A stretch of 64,000 nt of DNA. It comes from an uncultured Halobacteriovorax sp. (lineage in GTDB: Bacteria; Bdellovibrionota; Bacteriovoracia; Bacteriovoracales; Bacteriovoracaceae). The stretch spans positions 124,001-188,000 of the forward strand of contig CAJXVS010000001.1 of the NCBI GenBank assembly GCA_913061265.1. The letters run 5' to 3'. Within the stretch, counting starts at the first letter, position 1. Every line of letters begins with the position of its first letter. The notes under the pieces were generated by a model, which ran no database searches, was not told the DNA's origin, and was given only the letters and a program-made list of their open reading frames with translations. The position numbers and the translations under genes were made by a program. This document shows, one piece after another, positions 61,082 to 64,000 of this stretch.

Positions 61082-61609
61082 ATGCTAAATTTTTTCAAAA
61101 GAAAGACTAAAACCCTAGGTCAAAAGAGAGATGAGATTAAAGAGGCTTTTTTCCAAAGTCCCCACCACTCATGGATCAATGACAACCGTTATATTAAAAG
61201 GGCCTTTGCTTTTCTTTTAGATAATCTAAGTGAAGAGGCCATCAATTTTCTCTACCCTAATAGAAGAGAAGCTTTCTTTATCAAAGGAAATGGCCGCTTA
61301 GGAACCGCCCTTGGAACAAAGAAGAACACACATCTCATTCTCGTCTACCCAGACCTCGTCAAGATGCTCACCTCTGGTGCCCCTCTTATGGGCGTAGCGG
61401 TTCTGGCCCATGAATTAGGTCATATTGTAAAAGGACATTCTTTTAAAGTGATAGATCCGCTACAGGCACAGTGCGAAGCTGATGAGTTTGCTTACGATAT
61501 GGGGCTTGGACATGAGCTGCAAGAGGTCTTAATGGATGAGGTTCCGACTATTGAAACAAGAACGAGGATCGCCCGCTTAACGAGCATGATCCTCTCTCAT
61601 AATCATTGA
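61082..61609 (+). CDS. Small M48-like zinc metallopeptidase
   Basis: ATG 61082 is chosen because GGAGG sits six bases upstream (an in-frame GTG at 61070 lacks such a site). The 175-residue protein has VLAHELGHIVKGHSF near residues 116-130, the HExxH zinc site, and CEADEFAYDMGL near 138-149, matching the M48 third ligand pattern (ExxxD). No signal or membrane segment is visible, so it may act in the cytosol or attached to a partner. M48 relatives are usually larger membrane proteases (HtpX, LoiP), so this is a minimal catalytic form. It ends exactly next to the convergent gene. Confidence 0.8.
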   Translation: MLNFFKRKTKTLGQKRDEIKEAFFQSPHHSWINDNRYIKRAFAFLLDNLSEEAINFLYPNRREAFFIKGNGRLGTALGTKKNTHLILVYPDLVKMLTSGAPLMGVAVLAHELGHIVKGHSFKVIDPLQAQCEADEFAYDMGLGHELQEVLMDEVPTIETRTRIARLTSMILSHNH

Positions 61610-62248
61610 TTAGAAGCAAACTTCTCGAGTCCCAACACGGTCATCATCAAAGTCATTTGAATGCTCTGAACTTGTGGCGGTAAACTTAAAGTGACACTTT
61701 CCCTTAGGACAAACTGACTTTTTAGGCAGAATAAACTTTAAGGTCTCAACACCATTTGAACTCGATGTTCTATAATCAACTCCCTCCATATAGGCCCAAT
61801 TAAAATCTGAATGATCGACTCCGTCATGAGCATAGTGATCAACTGCTTCAACACTACTTAATCCACCAGAGTCAGCATAAGCTTCAACCAAACAAGGGGC
61901 ATGCCAGCCGTCTTTCTTATCAAGAACTAAGTCTTCATGTGAATCAAACCCAGTAAAGCCGCCTATAGTTGGTGAGAGGATATAGAGGTCATAATAACGA
62001 GGGTTTGTTGAGAATCCAGAAAGGCCGGCTGTTCTCGCCTCCATTTCAAAGACAATCTTAGATCCTTTATGCCACATGCATACTTTCGTAAAATCTAACT
62101 CACTAAGAGAGTTCAATCCACCAAAGATCCAATCATCTATTGAGTCGTTAATGCAAACCTTCTTACCTGGTTTAACATGGCATTTTGGGGCTTTGGCAAA
62201 GATTTGCGTGCTAAAGATTAAGGCTAAGATAATAGCGGTGTTTTTCAT
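61610..62248 (-). CDS. Secreted cysteine-containing protein of unknown function
   Basis: The 212-residue precursor has a signal peptide (MKNTAIILALIFSTQIFA, cleavage near residue 18). The mature protein is Asp/Ser/Gly-rich and contains about seven cysteines, including CHVKPGKKVC near 23-32 and CPKGKCHF near 181-188, so it is probably disulfide-linked. It ends EVCF. Stretches such as FGGLNSLSELDF and YYDLYILSPTIGGF look beta-rich. No family is recognised. Its TAA directly abuts the TGA of the M48-like gene. Confidence 0.7.
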   Translation of the reverse strand: MKNTAIILALIFSTQIFAKAPKCHVKPGKKVCINDSIDDWIFGGLNSLSELDFTKVCMWHKGSKIVFEMEARTAGLSGFSTNPRYYDLYILSPTIGGFTGFDSHEDLVLDKKDGWHAPCLVEAYADSGGLSSVEAVDHYAHDGVDHSDFNWAYMEGVDYRTSSSNGVETLKFILPKKSVCPKGKCHFKFTATSSEHSNDFDDDRVGTREVCF

Positions 62249-62324
62249 AAATAGGCTCCTATCTCTCTATTGTCACAGATATAGAGAAATAATCAGCCGC
62301 GTAATTTACTCTGGAAAAATAGTC

Positions 62325-63059
62325 TTAAACAAGCTCTGCTGTTCCCTTAAGGAAAAGCATCTTTTTAGCCGTATACCAAGCAATGAGAAGGTTTAAGAGG
62401 TAGGAGTCTTTATGTAGGATATAAAGAAGGTCATACTTAAGCTTATCAGGGGCTTTTGCATCATAGACACAAGCAATCTGAGCAAGCCCTGTAATACCAG
62501 GCTTTACGTTCTCTCTTACTTTATAGTTAGTGATGTCTTGAACATAAACATCAGTAAACTCAGGTCTCTCAGGACGAGGTCCAATAAAAGACATCTCACC
62601 CCTAAGGATATTAAGAAGTTGTGGAAGTTCATCAATATGAGACTTTCTTAGGAAATCACCAAGCTTTGTAATCCTTGGATCCCCTTCCCAGCTTAAAGTG
62701 ATCCCTGTGTGAACTTCTGCGTTTTGGATCATTGATCTAAACTTATAGATATTAAAATGTTCCCCATTCTTACCTACTCTTATCTGCTTGTAAAAGACTG
62801 ATCCTTTAGAAGAGATTCTAATAGCAATGGCAGTAGCGATCATAATAGGCGCAAAGAGAACAACTAAAATGAGGGCACAAACAAATTCAAAGGCATCAAT
62901 TAAGATATCTTTCTTATGCGCCGTTGGATTAATCTTGGCTGAATCAAAGAATGAGTTAAAAAGAGGGTTTCTCCATGAGATTGAATCATCAAGTTCTCTG
63001 AAGTTCTTACCCTTTAAAGAGGGAGAGATAATGTTTTCACCATCGATTATACTTTTCAA
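62325..63059 (-). CDS. Bacterial sugar transferase (polyprenyl-phosphate glycosyl-1-phosphate transferase)
   Basis: This 244-residue enzyme adds a sugar-1-phosphate to undecaprenyl phosphate, starting a surface polysaccharide repeat. It has a membrane helix near 52-75 and then the family motifs: GSVFYKQIRVGKNGEHFNIYKFRSM (spread over ~85-110), IDELPQLLNILRGEMSF near 141-157, GPRPERPEF near 159-167 and PGITGLAQI near 187-195. It lacks the large extra membrane domain of WbaP, so it is of the compact PglC-like type. Start is TTG 63059 with AAGGA upstream. Confidence 0.93.
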   Translation of the reverse strand: MKSIIDGENIISPSLKGKNFRELDDSISWRNPLFNSFFDSAKINPTAHKKDILIDAFEFVCALILVVLFAPIMIATAIAIRISSKGSVFYKQIRVGKNGEHFNIYKFRSMIQNAEVHTGITLSWEGDPRITKLGDFLRKSHIDELPQLLNILRGEMSFIGPRPERPEFTDVYVQDITNYKVRENVKPGITGLAQIACVYDAKAPDKLKYDLLYILHKDSYLLNLLIAWYTAKKMLFLKGTAELV

Positions 63060-63182
63060 AGTGCATCCTTATCTAATAATAAAATTGAGTTGGACGTCTT
63101 ATAATAGATTTATATAGTCGGATACAGAAAAAGTGAGGAACCGTGAAAAAAAGAAGCGAATTAGGCCCTGGCCGCTGCGTTT

Positions 63183-64000
63183 CTAGAAGTTATGGTCTAG
63201 GTGCTTTTGCAGCTGGGTTTTAAACTCGGCGTAGTCTTTACGCCCTTTTGCTGAAAAGGGCTCTTTGGAGCCTGAGATAGTATATGTTTTCAATACCTTA
63301 CGGAGCCACTTCTTAGTTTCATCAAAGTAGAGCTTATTCTTAGCGGATTTTCTCTTCAGAGAGTTCTCTAGAAGCATGAGAAGCCTATAATCTTGCAGGC
63401 CCTCCGCCGAGAGCTCAAACTTTAAGCTTGTTAATAGGCTACCATCGCTTTTAGGGTAGAACATGGCGACTTCGGTCTCTCGTCCGTCTAAATCGAAGTA
63501 AGGATAGTTATTATAAGCGGCCATATGCCAATCAAGATAATAAGAAAGTCCTTCTTTAGTGGTGCTAAACAGAGCCGGACCAAAGCCATGTCGAGGATCA
63601 TCGAGGGCCCTAGGGCTACCATTATAAGTCCCCCACTTTCTTTTTTTCTTCTTCACTGATGGGTTTAGATAAGCATAAAAGCCGTAATCAAATGAATCGT
63701 TTAACTTTTCAAGCTCCCCTGAACCAAGAGTTGAAAAGCCTCCGATTTGAAGGTCAGGGTACAGGCCTTTAATAAAGTTGGCTTTTTCTAAGTCATGACC
63801 CACCTTATCTGAATAACCTGAGGCTTCATCACTAAAGGTATAAACGATGTTCTTACTGCCAAACTCAATAAGCCCTTCTTTGAATTGAGTAGCGATTGCT
63901 CCGTGAGACTTGGCCCTTTGTTCTTTGTTCTCACTATCGAGCTCTTCAAAGTAGTCCTCGGGAAACTCTCCTCCATAAGAAAAATAAGGCCCCGTAAGAC
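63183..64000 (-). CDS. DUF4091-like (glycoside-hydrolase-type) protein, 5' end outside the window
   Basis: The frame is open from the right edge to the stop at 63183, so only the last ~270 residues are seen; an internal GTG near 63803 is not the true start. Features include PYFSYGGEFPEDYF at the cut end, YTFSDEASGYSDKVGHDL, DYGFYAYLNPSV and, near the C-terminus, ELSAEGLQDYRLLMLLENSL. The last resembles the conserved C-terminal segment of DUF4091/GH123-like proteins (ExREGIxDYxYL). Carbohydrate hydrolysis is plausible by family, but the active site cannot be checked here. It is next to the sugar transferase gene. Confidence 0.7.
   Translation of the reverse strand, partial: LTGPYFSYGGEFPEDYFEELDSENKEQRAKSHGAIATQFKEGLIEFGSKNIVYTFSDEASGYSDKVGHDLEKANFIKGLYPDLQIGGFSTLGSGELEKLNDSFDYGFYAYLNPSVKKKKRKWGTYNGSPRALDDPRHGFGPALFSTTKEGLSYYLDWHMAAYNNYPYFDLDGRETEVAMFYPKSDGSLLTSLKFELSAEGLQDYRLLMLLENSLKRKSAKNKLYFDETKKWLRKVLKTYTISGSKEPFSAKGRKDYAEFKTQLQKHLDHNF

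Noticed and set aside
63143-63223. 26-codon open frame beginning GTG after GAGGA
   Set aside because: It runs into the 3' end of the convergent DUF4091-like gene and has no other support, though the ribosome binding site is fair.
63788-63976. 62-codon minus-strand frame at the right edge
   Set aside because: It lies in another frame of the DUF4091-like gene, whose own frame is open to the edge with plausible protein sequence.

Overview
The window is AT-rich, gene-dense bacterial chromosome with no rRNA, tRNA, CRISPR array, transposase or prophage gene that I can see. It carries a flagellin with its own terminator, outer-membrane barrels with a C-terminal aromatic residue, many lipoproteins and giant secreted proteins, an HD-GYP-like regulator and a full set of amino-acid oxidation genes. 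Together these suggest a Gram-negative, motile, protein-consuming bacterium. My best guess is a member of the Bdellovibrionota (Bacteriovoracaceae-like, predatory). That is inference from gene content and style, not from a marker gene. Almost no space is wasted: genes in a run overlap by 1-8 bp (ATGA, TAATG), and several convergent neighbours share a four-base stop (TTAA or CTAA). No gap without a gene exceeds about 275 bp.

Layout. 1-13.6 kb: the 3' part of a giant cysteine-rich protein, uppP coupled to an RDD membrane protein, a 1052-residue secreted coiled-coil protein, and a lipoprotein zinc peptidase overlapping a small PepSY-like membrane-anchored protein. 13.6-18.1 kb: an outer-membrane barrel behind a promoter with a palindrome in its spacer, then a two-subunit class I fumarase whose alpha subunit begins with a lysine-rich nine-residue tandem repeat, joined directly to acetoacetyl-CoA synthetase. 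18.2-24.7 kb: a Rep-like helicase, a strong bidirectional terminator, and envelope proteins and lipoproteins. 24.7-30.8 kb: a leucine-degradation (liu) operon with a split methylcrotonyl-CoA carboxylase alpha chain. 30.9-34.1 kb: another large secreted protein. 34.4-37.9 kb: acetyl-CoA synthetase, a Nudix/metallo-beta-lactamase fusion and a DUF962 protein. 38-49.7 kb: a fused indolepyruvate-type ferredoxin oxidoreductase facing an operon of 4-hydroxyphenylpyruvate dioxygenase, paaF, paaG, a paaA homologue without its partner subunits, paaH split into two genes, and paaJ. 49.7-54 kb: DUF1223, TVP38, redoxin and CPXCG proteins, and a uracil salvage pair. 54-60 kb: flagellin, a 1091-residue repeat-rich signalling protein and a degenerate HD-GYP protein. 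59.5-64 kb: a metallophosphoesterase, a small zinc peptidase, secreted proteins, a sugar transferase and a DUF4091-like protein cut by the right edge.

How the parts connect. Leucine carbon leaves the liu operon as acetyl-CoA plus acetoacetate. Tyrosine carbon through 4-hydroxyphenylpyruvate dioxygenase ends, in the classical homogentisate route, as fumarate plus acetoacetate. Fumarase and acetoacetyl-CoA synthetase, which consume exactly these products, are adjacent genes here. Phenylpyruvate can be turned into phenylacetyl-CoA by the 2-oxoacid:ferredoxin oxidoreductase without a CoA ligase, and the paa genes across the divergent promoter region would then carry it to acetyl-CoA and succinyl-CoA. 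The window therefore reads largely as a toolkit for burning amino acids. The features most likely to be new are the lysine-repeat fumarase, the lone PaaA homologue with split PaaH, the 13-residue-repeat signalling protein beside a degenerate HD-GYP protein, and the peptidase/PepSY-like gene pair.
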